DNA of 64,000 bases, from NCBI GenBank assembly GCA_023953845.1, contig JAMLJC010000001.1:3296501-3360500 (forward strand), written 5' to 3'. Numbering within the stretch: the first letter of the stretch is position 1; every line of letters starts with the position of its first letter. A program made the position numbers and the translations under genes. Positions 26,923-34,948 of this stretch are shown here, in pieces. A model generated the notes under the pieces. It saw only the letters and a list, made by a program, of their open reading frames with translations, was not told where the DNA came from and did no database searches. This stretch comes from Rhizobiaceae bacterium (GTDB taxonomy: Bacteria; Pseudomonadota; Alphaproteobacteria; Rhizobiales; Rhizobiaceae).

Positions 26923-27072
26923 GAAATGCCTCCCCTGAAGCGTTGCCCGAAGCCGGACCTTGCCGCTGCGCCGTGGCCGAAATTGGACGGCGTTCGCCAG
27001 ATGTAACGCGCGCGACGGCGCCGGGCAACGGCGCCTCTGGCGGGAGTCGGCGCGCGGCTCTCGATTCCGGGG

Positions 27073-27588
27073 TCAGTCGACGGTGGCTGTCGGCTCGATC
27101 GGTTGAGGCTCGGGAGGGGGCGGCGGCGCCGGCTGTTCCCTCACGGCCTGGGGCTGGGCGATCGGATCGACCGGCGCGCGTGGCGCGACCGGAGCGCTCG
27201 GAGCCTTCGCCTCGACCGCGCCTTCCTGCTTCTGCGGTTTCACGACCGCCTGCGGCTGCTGTTCGTCATCCATCTGCTCGGAGCCGGTGCCGTCCGGCGA
27301 GATCGCGCGGGTGAAAGCCTCGCCTTCGATGCCGGCCCGTATGACCATCGGCAGCGGCGCTATGACCATTGGCTCCGCCTCGGATGCCATATCCTCGGAC
27401 TCCACCGCCGCGATCTCCGCCGGGCCGATCACCAGCACCGAGGGCGAGCGGGCGAGTTCGCTGCCGGCAGTGATCACGCTCACCGAATTGCCGTCCACTT
27501 CTCCATCGTCGCCGATGACGATGATGGACGAAGCCTGGGCGCTTGCCGAAGCCATCGCCAACAGAAATGCCGTCGCCAGAATACGCAT
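27073..27588 (-). CDS. secreted proline-rich protein of unknown function
   Basis: The 171-residue product starts with a signal peptide (MRILATAFLLAMASASAQA), followed by SSIIVIGDDGEVDGNSVSVI and a Val/Ile-rich region. The last 60 residues are rich in Pro, Gln, Ala and Glu, including a PPPPPEP run. The tail may be disordered and reach through the cell wall. No family was recognised. I took the ATG at 27588 because it directly begins the signal peptide. It is divergent from the tsaC-like gene. Confidence 0.6.
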   Translation of the reverse strand: MRILATAFLLAMASASAQASSIIVIGDDGEVDGNSVSVITAGSELARSPSVLVIGPAEIAAVESEDMASEAEPMVIAPLPMVIRAGIEGEAFTRAISPDGTGSEQMDDEQQPQAVVKPQKQEGAVEAKAPSAPVAPRAPVDPIAQPQAVREQPAPPPPPEPQPIEPTATVD

Positions 27589-27750
27589 GACACACCCACG
27601 CAGCACGATCCCTGACGCTTTCTAGCAGCCGTGGGTTGATATCTGCTTTCCGCCGCGACGGCTATTTTAGCCATTGCGGGCTTGCGGCGGGGAAATGCGG
27701 GCGATAGGCAGCGCGGATGGTCCGGCAACGTGCCGGGCACCGGGAGTCCC

Positions 27751-28728
27751 ATGTTGGCAAGGGTCATCAGAGCCGAAGAAGCGCTTGCGCCGGCGTGCGC
27801 GATACTGGCCGCCGGCGGCGTCGTCGCCATGCCGACGGAAACGGTGTACGGGCTGGCGGGCGACGCGACGAACGGCGACGCCGTGCTGCGCATCTTCGAG
27901 GCGAAGGGCAGGCCGCGCTTCAATCCCCTGATCGCCCATGTCGCTTCGCTGGAGATGGCGCATGGGCTGGCGCGCTTCGACGCGCTGTCGCTGAAACTCG
28001 CCGGGCGCTTCTGGCCGGGGCCGCTGACGCTGGTGCTGCCGCTTGGCGAAGGCTCGCCAATCCACCCGCTGGTCACCGCCGGCCTGGACACGGTGGCGTT
28101 GCGCGCGCCGCGCGGTTTCGGCCGCGAGTTGATCGCCGCATTCGGCCGCCCGCTCGCCGCCCCAAGCGCCAACACGTCCGGCCGCATCAGCGGCACGAGC
28201 GCCGACGCCGTGCTTGCCGATCTCGGCGAAAAGATTCCGCTGATCGTCGACGGCGGCCCGACGCCCGTCGGCGTGGAATCGACCATCGTCAAGGTCGAGC
28301 CGGAACGGATCGTGCTGCTTCGCCCCGGCGGCGTGCCCGTCGAGGAGATCGAGGCCGTGGCGGATCGTCCGGTGGTTCGGGCCGAGGGCGGGGAGGTCGT
28401 GGCTCCCGGCATGCTGGCGTCGCATTATGCGCCTGACGCGGGCGTCAGGCTCGATGCCGATGCGGTGCGTCCCGGCGAGGCACTGCTTGCCTTCGGTCCC
28501 CGCCGCATCGCCGGCGCGCAGGCGGCGCGAGTCGTGCTCAACCTGTCGGAGACCGGCGATCTGCGCGAGGCCTCGCGCAATCTCTTCGCCTTCCTTCGGC
28601 AACTGGACCGCTCGGGCGCTGCCTCCATAGCGGTTGAGCCCGTTCCTGTGAACGGCCTCGGCGAAGCCATCAACGACCGTCTGGCGCGCGCCGCGGCGCC
28701 GCGTGATATTCCCGTTTCTGGATCATAG
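27751..28728 (+). CDS. L-threonylcarbamoyladenylate synthase (Sua5 type)
   Basis: This enzyme makes threonylcarbamoyl-AMP for the t6A37 modification of tRNAs that read ANN codons. The 325-residue length indicates the two-domain Sua5 form rather than short TsaC. The YrdC domain shows GGVVAMPTETVYGLAGDA, RPRFNPLIAHV and PLAAPSANTSGRISGTSA. The C-terminal Sua5 domain starts around VVAPGMLASHYAPDA. The ATG at 27751 follows GGGAG. It ends 8 bases before the FAD oxidoreductase gene. Confidence 0.93.
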   Translation: MLARVIRAEEALAPACAILAAGGVVAMPTETVYGLAGDATNGDAVLRIFEAKGRPRFNPLIAHVASLEMAHGLARFDALSLKLAGRFWPGPLTLVLPLGEGSPIHPLVTAGLDTVALRAPRGFGRELIAAFGRPLAAPSANTSGRISGTSADAVLADLGEKIPLIVDGGPTPVGVESTIVKVEPERIVLLRPGGVPVEEIEAVADRPVVRAEGGEVVAPGMLASHYAPDAGVRLDADAVRPGEALLAFGPRRIAGAQAARVVLNLSETGDLREASRNLFAFLRQLDRSGAASIAVEPVPVNGLGEAINDRLARAAAPRDIPVSGS

Positions 28729-28736
28729 GCTCAGCA

Positions 28737-30167
28737 ATGACGGACAGCGCCCCGTTTCCCGCGGCCGAACTTCTCGACCGCTTCGCCGCGATCGTCGGGG
28801 AGCGTTACGCGCTCCGTTCGCCGGCCGACACCGGGCCTTACGTCACAGAGCGGCGCGGCCTGTGGGCGTCCGCCACGCCGCTGGTGCTTCGGCCCGGAAG
28901 CGTCGGGGAGGTAAGCCGCATCCTGAGGCTCGCCACCGAGACCCGCACGCCGATCGTGCCGCAGGGCGGCAATACCGGCCTTGTCGGCGCGCAGGTACCG
29001 AGACGTCGCAGTGTCGAGCTGGTCCTTTCGCTGTCGCGGCTCAATCGCATCCGCGAGATCGACGTGGCTGCCAACACCGCGACCGTCGAGGCCGGCGTCA
29101 TTCTGGAAAACCTGCAGAAGGCGGCGGACGAGGCCGACAGGCTGTTTCCGCTGTCGCTCGCCGCACAGGGCACCTGCCAGATCGGCGGCAATCTGTCGTC
29201 CAATGCCGGCGGCACCGGCGTGCTGGCCTATGGCAATGCGCGCGAGCTTTGTCTCGGCGTCGAGGTCGTGCTGCCGACCGGCGAGGTGCTGGACGATCTG
29301 CGCAAGCTGAAGAAGGACAATACCGGCTACGACCTCAGGAACCTTTTCGTCGGCGCTGAAGGCACGCTCGGCGTCATCACCGCGGCGGTGATGAAGCTTT
29401 TTCCGAAGCCGAAGGGCCGCGAGATGGCGTGGGCGGCCATGTCAAGCCCCGAAGCGGCGCTGAAACTGCTCAACCGAGCGCTGGACATGGCCGGCAGCGC
29501 GGTCACGGCGTTCGAGCTGATCGGCCGGCGGCCGTTGGCGTTCCTGACGAAGCACCGTCCCGACGTCATGCTGCCGCTGCCCCTCGGCGCGCCGTGGTAC
29601 GTGATGATCGAGATCTCGTCGGGCCGCTCGGCCGAGGACGGCCGCCGGCTTGCGGAGGATGTGCTGGCTTCCGCGCTTGAGGACGGCTTCATCGACGACG
29701 CGGCGGTCGCCCAGAGCCTCGCGCAGGGCAGAAGTTTCTGGCTAATCCGCGAGACGCTGCCGGAAACGCAGGCGCCCGAGGGCGCGTCCATCAAGCACGA
29801 CATTTCCGTGCCGGTATCGTCCATCCCGGCCTTCATCCCGGAAGCCGAGGCCGCCGTGCAGCGCATCTGTCCCGGCGCGCGCCCTGTCTGCTTCGGCCAT
29901 ATGGGAGACGGTAATCTGCACTACAACGTGACGCGCCCGGAAGTCATGGCCGACCGGGACTTCCTCGACCTCTACAAGCCGATGAACCACGCCGTGCATG
30001 ATGTGGTGCGCGCCTTCGGCGGCTCCATATCGGCCGAGCATGGCATCGGGCAGCTGAAGCGCGACGAACTGCTGGAGACCGCGCCTCCCGTCGGCATAGA
30101 TCTCATGCGCCGCATCAAGGCGGCCTTCGACCCGGCCGGCATCATGAATCCGGGAAAGCTCATCTGA
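28737..30167 (+). CDS. FAD-linked oxidoreductase (GlcD/D-2-hydroxyacid dehydrogenase type)
   Basis: The 476-residue protein has an N-terminal FAD-binding PCMH domain (PIVPQGGNTGLVGAQVP, QIGGNLSSNAGGTGVLAYGN, GAEGTLGVITAAVMKL) and a C-terminal FAD-oxidase domain ending CFGHMGDGNLHYNV, SAEHGIGQLKRDEL and FDPAGIMNPGKL. The HGIGQLKR motif is typical of D-2-hydroxyglutarate and D-lactate dehydrogenases. The exact substrate cannot be told from sequence alone. Confidence 0.88.
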   Translation: MTDSAPFPAAELLDRFAAIVGERYALRSPADTGPYVTERRGLWASATPLVLRPGSVGEVSRILRLATETRTPIVPQGGNTGLVGAQVPRRRSVELVLSLSRLNRIREIDVAANTATVEAGVILENLQKAADEADRLFPLSLAAQGTCQIGGNLSSNAGGTGVLAYGNARELCLGVEVVLPTGEVLDDLRKLKKDNTGYDLRNLFVGAEGTLGVITAAVMKLFPKPKGREMAWAAMSSPEAALKLLNRALDMAGSAVTAFELIGRRPLAFLTKHRPDVMLPLPLGAPWYVMIEISSGRSAEDGRRLAEDVLASALEDGFIDDAAVAQSLAQGRSFWLIRETLPETQAPEGASIKHDISVPVSSIPAFIPEAEAAVQRICPGARPVCFGHMGDGNLHYNVTRPEVMADRDFLDLYKPMNHAVHDVVRAFGGSISAEHGIGQLKRDELLETAPPVGIDLMRRIKAAFDPAGIMNPGKLI

Positions 30168-30356
30168 GCGCGGCAAAAGTAACCGTATTCTGACCTGCGG
30201 TGGCATTCCGATAACCATCCGCCGGACAATGAAAAATTTAACCGAACTTCTAAGGTGGACAGTAAGGGACGCCGCCTAGTCTCCCACACATAACGAGGCC
30301 GGATAACCGGCCCGGAGAAGCCGGTCACCGGCTCTCAGGAGAGACAGGATGGCAAC

Positions 30357-30932
30357 ATGAGTTCCGGACTGAAGCCAGTCTGGGCGGGGCAGAACATGCG
30401 CCTCGACCCGTTCCGCTTGCCGCAAGCCGCAAGCTACGCGACGCGCGACGATGCCGGCGAGGTTATCTTCTCGATCGACCGCCGGGGCGCCGTCATCCAC
30501 CGCATTCTGGCCAGAAGCGGGCTTCCCGCGACGATTGTGTTGCCGGCGCGCGCCTTTCGCGGCGTGGCGGCGCGGGCGATCGAGGATGCCGACGGCAATG
30601 TCACGGTGACGCTGGAACTCCTGCACAGCGATCCGATGCTTTCGGTGCCGCTGCTCGTCGCTGGCGATCTCGACGACGTCGCTGCCGACTGGCGCACCTG
30701 GTCGGAGGCCTACGGGCTGCCGATGCTGCTGATCGAGGCGGACGGCATCGCGCGGACGCTGGAGGAATCGCTCGGCTGCGCCATGCTGCGCGGCGCGACG
30801 CCGCCGGAGCGCCGGCAGGGCCGCTCCTCCATTCGCCGTCGTCCGCGCTTCCTCGCGCGCCGTCGTCAGGGCAATCTCGGCCTCAGGCTCATCGTCGGGG
30901 GTGAAGAGATCATCGCGCGCGACGATCTCTGA
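30357..30932 (+). CDS. DUF6101-like protein
   Basis: The 191-residue product opens MSSGLKPVWAGQNMRLDPF and continues with DRRGAVIHRILARSGLPATI and WRTWSEAYGLPMLLIEADG. Length and sequence resemble a conserved rhizobial family I recall as DUF6101; function is unknown. The C-terminus is Arg-rich (RRPRFLARRRQG). A three-codon frame, ATG GCA ACA TGA, sits directly before it with its own ribosome binding site (AGGAGAGACAGG), and its stop overlaps this start, so translation may be by coupling. Confidence 0.65.
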   Translation: MSSGLKPVWAGQNMRLDPFRLPQAASYATRDDAGEVIFSIDRRGAVIHRILARSGLPATIVLPARAFRGVAARAIEDADGNVTVTLELLHSDPMLSVPLLVAGDLDDVAADWRTWSEAYGLPMLLIEADGIARTLEESLGCAMLRGATPPERRQGRSSIRRRPRFLARRRQGNLGLRLIVGGEEIIARDDL

Positions 30933-30953
30933 TCGCGCATCGCGCCGGGTCGC

Positions 30954-31937
30954 TCAGACGAGCGGCTTCAGCGCCACCCACGCGCCGCCCGCGACGAGGC
31001 CGAGGAAGATCAGCCAGCCAACGGCCGAATTCGACCTGAACAGACGCAGGCATTGCGCCGGATCGTTGATGTCCAGCGCGACGATCTGCCGGCCCATATG
31101 GATGGCCGCGGCGGCAAGGCCGGCCAGCGCCGGCAGCGGCGCTTCCGCCGCCGCGAAGGCCAGCGCAAAAAGCATCAGCGCGCCGCCATAAAGCCCGACC
31201 AGCCAGGATTTGGTCTGGTCGCCGAACAGGCGCGCGGTGGACTTCACGCCGACAAGCGCGTCGTCTTCCTTGTCCTGATGGGCATAGATCGTATCGTAGC
31301 CGATGACCCAGAGGATCGAGCCTGCGTAGAGCAGATAGGCGGGGCCGTCGAGATCGGCGAATTCCGCCGCCCAGCCCATCAGCGCGCCCCATGAAAAGGC
31401 AAGTCCCAGAACGAATTGCGGCCAGTAGGTGATTCGCTTCATGAAGGGGTAGGCCGCGACGACAGCCAGCGACAGGACGCCCAGCAATATGGCGAAGCTG
31501 TTGAACTGCAGGAGCACGCCGAGGCCGACCAGCGCCTGGACGACGAGGAATGCCCAGGCCTGCTTGCCGGACACCTGGCCGGAAGGCAGGGGCCGCGAGC
31601 GGGTGCGTTCCACCTGCGCGTCGATGTCCTCGTCGACGATGTCGTTGTAGGTGCATCCCGCGCCCCGCATGGCGATCGCGCCGACAAGGAAAAGCAGAAG
31701 ATGCCACGGCGACGGAAGCAGCGACAGAAGCGGCTCGCCCGGCAGCGGGTAGGCCGACGCGGCCAACGCGGCGGACCACCAGCACGGCCACATCAGAAGC
31801 CATACGCCGATCGGCCGGTCCCAGCGGGCGAGCTGCGCGCAAGGCCAGAGCCAGCGCGGCAGGACACGATAAACCCAATGCCCGCTCGGCGCGTCGGCGA
31901 CGCGGCCCTGTCCGGCTCTTGACTGGATGGTTTCCAT
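30954..31937 (-). CDS. ubiA: 4-hydroxybenzoate polyprenyltransferase
   Basis: UbiA attaches the polyprenyl chain to 4-hydroxybenzoate in ubiquinone synthesis. The 327-residue integral membrane protein has the first Asp-rich motif GAGCTYNDIVDEDIDAQVE, which binds the Mg-diphosphate, and the second GYDTIYAHQDKEDD. Around nine hydrophobic helices follow the family pattern. The ATG at 31937 starts METIQSRAGQG. The side chain is probably supplied by the synthase at 16706-17722. It is convergent with the DUF6101-like gene. Confidence 0.95.
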   Translation of the reverse strand: METIQSRAGQGRVADAPSGHWVYRVLPRWLWPCAQLARWDRPIGVWLLMWPCWWSAALAASAYPLPGEPLLSLLPSPWHLLLFLVGAIAMRGAGCTYNDIVDEDIDAQVERTRSRPLPSGQVSGKQAWAFLVVQALVGLGVLLQFNSFAILLGVLSLAVVAAYPFMKRITYWPQFVLGLAFSWGALMGWAAEFADLDGPAYLLYAGSILWVIGYDTIYAHQDKEDDALVGVKSTARLFGDQTKSWLVGLYGGALMLFALAFAAAEAPLPALAGLAAAAIHMGRQIVALDINDPAQCLRLFRSNSAVGWLIFLGLVAGGAWVALKPLV

Positions 31938-32052
31938 GGCTGCCGGAGTGGCAGGCGGGGAGTGGGCCGTCAAGCCGGCAGGGCGCCGCGCTTCTGATGA
32001 CGCTTGCGTGTGAAGGCTTGATTTTCGTCCCTTCACTCCATACGGGCGTAGC

Positions 32053-33330
32053 ATGAACATCCTCCTCATCGGCTCGGGCGGGCGCGAGCACGCGCTGGCC
32101 TGGAAGCTCTCCGCATCGCCGCTGCTGACGAAGCTTTTTGCCGCGCCGGGCAATCCGGGCATAGCGGAGGAAGCCGAATGCGTCGCGCTGAATGTCGATG
32201 ACCATGCGGCCGTCGCGGCCTTCTGCAAGGACAAGGCGATTGATCTCGTCGTCGTCGGGCCGGAGGCGCCGCTGGTTGCGGGCCTCGGCGATGCGCTGCG
32301 CGCCAATGGCATCAAGGTGTTCGGGCCTTCGCAGGCAGCCGCGCAGCTCGAAGGCTCGAAGGGTTTCACCAAGGATCTCTGCGCGCGCTTCGGCATCCCG
32401 ACCGGCGCTTACGGGCGCTTCCGTTCCGCCGAGGAGGCGAAGGCCTATGCGCGGACGCAGGGCGCGCCGATCGTCGTCAAGGCCGATGGGCTCGCGGCCG
32501 GCAAGGGCGTCACCGTCGCCATGACGCTGGACGAGGCGCTGGCCGCCATTGACGCCTGTTTCGACGGGGCGTTCGGCGGCGCGGGCGCGGAGGTGGTGGT
32601 CGAGGAATTTCTGGACGGCGAGGAGGCGAGTTTCTTCTGCCTCTGTGACGGCATGAACGCGCTTTCCTTCGGCTCGGCGCAGGATCACAAGCGCGTCGGC
32701 GATGGCGATACCGGCCCCAATACGGGCGGCATGGGCGCCTATTCGCCCGCTCCCGTCATCGACGCCGGCATGCATGACCGCATCATGAGCGAGATCGTGG
32801 AGCCGACCATGCGCGGCATGGCCGAGATGGGCATGCCGTTTGCGGGTGTGCTGTATCCCGGCGTCATGGTCACGAAGGACGGGCCGAAACTCATCGAATA
32901 CAATGTCCGCTTCGGCGATCCCGAATGCCAGGTTCTGATGATGCGCCTGAAGGACGATCTGCTGGTGCTGCTGAAGGCCGCCGCCGACGGCCAGCTCGCG
33001 CATATGTCCGTGCGCTGGCGCGACGAAGCGGCGCTGACCGTCGTCATGGCTGCGAACGGCTATCCCGGCGCGGTGGAGAAAGGCAGCGTCATCCGCGGCG
33101 TCGAGGCCTTGGGCGACGGCGTTCAGGTCTTCCATGCCGGCACGGCGAGGAAGGACGGCGAGCTGGTCGCCAATGGCGGGCGCGTGCTGGCTGTCACCGC
33201 GACCGGGCGCACCGTCTCGGAGGCGCAGCGGCGCGCCTACGCGGCGGTCGACCGCATCGACTGGCCGGGCGGCTTCTGCCGCAGCGACATCGGCTGGCGC
33301 GCGGTCGAGCGGGAAAAAGCGTCAGCCTGA
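32053..33330 (+). CDS. purD: phosphoribosylamine-glycine ligase
   Basis: PurD ligates glycine to 5-phosphoribosylamine in purine synthesis. The 425-residue ATP-grasp enzyme begins MNILLIGSGGREHALAWKL and has GPSQAAAQLEGSKGFTKDL, PIVVKADGLAAGKGVTVA, SAQDHKRVGDGDTGPNTGG and GPKLIEYNVRFGDPECQ. All are diagnostic. It is divergent from ubiA and convergent with the Rnk-like gene 4 bases downstream. Confidence 0.98.
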   Translation: MNILLIGSGGREHALAWKLSASPLLTKLFAAPGNPGIAEEAECVALNVDDHAAVAAFCKDKAIDLVVVGPEAPLVAGLGDALRANGIKVFGPSQAAAQLEGSKGFTKDLCARFGIPTGAYGRFRSAEEAKAYARTQGAPIVVKADGLAAGKGVTVAMTLDEALAAIDACFDGAFGGAGAEVVVEEFLDGEEASFFCLCDGMNALSFGSAQDHKRVGDGDTGPNTGGMGAYSPAPVIDAGMHDRIMSEIVEPTMRGMAEMGMPFAGVLYPGVMVTKDGPKLIEYNVRFGDPECQVLMMRLKDDLLVLLKAAADGQLAHMSVRWRDEAALTVVMAANGYPGAVEKGSVIRGVEALGDGVQVFHAGTARKDGELVANGGRVLAVTATGRTVSEAQRRAYAAVDRIDWPGGFCRSDIGWRAVEREKASA

Positions 33331-33334
33331 TCCG

Positions 33335-33898
33335 TCAAGCGGCCGAAGGGCCGGGATCGTCGAAGCCGCCATCGCTCCATCCGCCCCGAGGCGCGACCGG
33401 CGCGCCGGCCTGCGCATCGGCGTCGTGCACCAGACGCAGGACACGCGACACCGGTCGCGACGGATTGACTTCCGTGGAAAGCGCGGTGCCCAGCCGCTCG
33501 CGCCGGGCCGCTTCCGGCTGGTAGACCACTTGAACCACGCTCAGCGTCTCGCTGCCGCCATCGGCCTTGGGGATGGTCATGGATTGGCCTTCCGCCAGCC
33601 CGATCAGCGCCAGCGCGCGCGGGTGGCTGATCGGCAGGCTCTGCCCGACCAGACCGCGCATCTCTTCCGGCGTGATAATGCGCGTTTCGGCGGGCGCGTC
33701 GTCGACGCGGAAGCGAACGCGGCTCGACAGCGTCACGACCTCCGGCGCGATATCCTCGCGAAACATCAGCATGGCCCGCGACAGCTTACGCCGCAGGATT
33801 TCGGCCGCGATCGGGTCCCGCCCGATGGCGCGCTCCCGCATCACTTCCAGTATCGTATGGTCCTTGGTCGTCAGTTGGTAGGTTTCGTTGCTCGACAT
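33335..33898 (-). CDS. Rnk/GreA C-terminal-like regulator, extended copy
   Basis: The 187-residue product has a GreA/GreB C-terminal-type domain in the middle (VVTLSSRVRFRVDDA, and RALALIGLAEGQSMTIP in the place of the Gre motif PVGRALLGKKVGD). A helical N-terminal segment precedes it, and a 45-residue low-complexity tail (VAPRGGWSDGGFDDPG) follows. Rnk-type proteins bind RNA polymerase near the secondary channel but lack the Gre coiled coil. A second Rnk-like gene lies 148 bases upstream on the same strand. Confidence 0.7.
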   Translation of the reverse strand: MSSNETYQLTTKDHTILEVMRERAIGRDPIAAEILRRKLSRAMLMFREDIAPEVVTLSSRVRFRVDDAPAETRIITPEEMRGLVGQSLPISHPRALALIGLAEGQSMTIPKADGGSETLSVVQVVYQPEAARRERLGTALSTEVNPSRPVSRVLRLVHDADAQAGAPVAPRGGWSDGGFDDPGPSAA

Positions 33899-34046
33899 GG
33901 CGCGTCTCCGGCCAGCCCGGCGGGCATGGCTCGATCAGTGATCCGTTGCGTGTGAACCCGCCCTGCGCCGCGCACCGTGGCGGCGCAGGGTCAGGCTCCC
34001 GCGATGGGGAATCTCGCGCGATGTGGAGAGAGGACGCAGCGCATGT

Positions 34047-34478
34047 CTATGCCGCTGACGGCGTGTCGAGGTCTTCGGCCGGCGCGGTCACCGCCGTCAC
34101 GGTGAGTGCATGCTCGCGTCCGTCACGCGCCGTCCAGCCGATCGATTGGCCTTCGGACAGGCCGATCAGCGCGGCGCCCACCGGCGTCAGGATCGAGACC
34201 CTGCCTTCGGCGATATCGGCGTCGCCGGGGAACACCAGCGTCACCGTCCGGGTCTCGCCGGCGTCGGACGAATAGGTGACGGTCGAGCCCATCCGGACGG
34301 TCTCGGGCGGCAGGCTGCCGTCGCCGACGACGCGGGCCCGGTCGAGTTCGGAAAACAGCGTGTCCGACAGTTCCGGATTGCGCGCGGCGATGGCGTCCGC
34401 CAGCGCCGACAGACGCTGATGGTCGCTTCTCGATATGCGGATGCTCGGCTTGCGCCGGCTCTTGATGGTCTCTTGCAT
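34047..34478 (-). CDS. rnk: Rnk-type nucleoside diphosphate kinase regulator
   Basis: The 143-residue protein has the Rnk layout: a short helical N-terminus (PSIRISRSDHQRLSALADAI), then a GreA C-terminal-like domain with MGSTVTYSSDAGETRTVTLVFPG, GRVSILTPVGAALIGLSEGQ and IGWTARDGREHALTVTAV. It is expected to bind RNA polymerase and has been linked to nucleoside diphosphate kinase levels in pseudomonads. The ATG at 34478 follows GAGAG; an in-frame ATG at 34490 is also possible. Confidence 0.8.
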   Translation of the reverse strand: MQETIKSRRKPSIRISRSDHQRLSALADAIAARNPELSDTLFSELDRARVVGDGSLPPETVRMGSTVTYSSDAGETRTVTLVFPGDADIAEGRVSILTPVGAALIGLSEGQSIGWTARDGREHALTVTAVTAPAEDLDTPSAA

Positions 34479-34490
34479 GTGAACTCTCAT

Positions 34491-34948
34491 GGTCTTGCGG
34501 ACCTGCCGCACCGCGATGCCGGGCAGGTCGCCTGAAACGCAATAGGATTGATGGAGATGCGCCGCTTTACGGAATCCGGGCTTCAATAGGGAAGCCTGCA
34601 GGTGTTCCGCCATGTTCGCCCCGCGGCCCGGGGCGCACATTTATGGCAACCGAGCCGGGGGTTACGATCCCGCGATGGGACAAACCCGGAAAAGGCAGAA
34701 GCCTGATGTTTCGATTGCGATAGTCATGCCTCATAGTTGGGGAATGAGGTCGCCAAGTCAAGTGAGACCGCTTGACGCCGCAGTCAGGTCCGCCCGGCAG
34801 TGCGGCATGATGGCGAATATCGCCGAAACGCGCGAAAGCGCCGCCGCATCATTTGACGCTTACGTAAAAAGAATCTAGCCCTTCGTGTTCATCGATCCCG
34901 ATCCGCGAAGAATCGCGCGATCGCGATTTCGCACCATCGAGGAGAAGC
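34491..34948. other. 458-base intergenic region without a convincing gene
   Basis: No reading frame with family similarity, and no tRNA, was found. It contains an inverted repeat GTCAAGTGAGACCGCTTGAC near 34757-34776, and a LiuR-like site near 34853-34868. It probably holds divergent promoters for the rnk gene and the acyl-CoA dehydrogenase gene. Confidence 0.5.
34853..34868 (+). promoter_or_regulatory. candidate MerR/LiuR-type operator before the acyl-CoA dehydrogenase
   Basis: TTGACGCTTACGTAAA matches 12 of 16 positions of the LiuR-type consensus TTTACGTAAACGTAAA as I recall it. The site is 80 bases before the start of the acyl-CoA dehydrogenase gene, a typical target for regulators of branched-chain amino acid and fatty acid degradation. 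The assignment rests on one site only. Confidence 0.35.
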
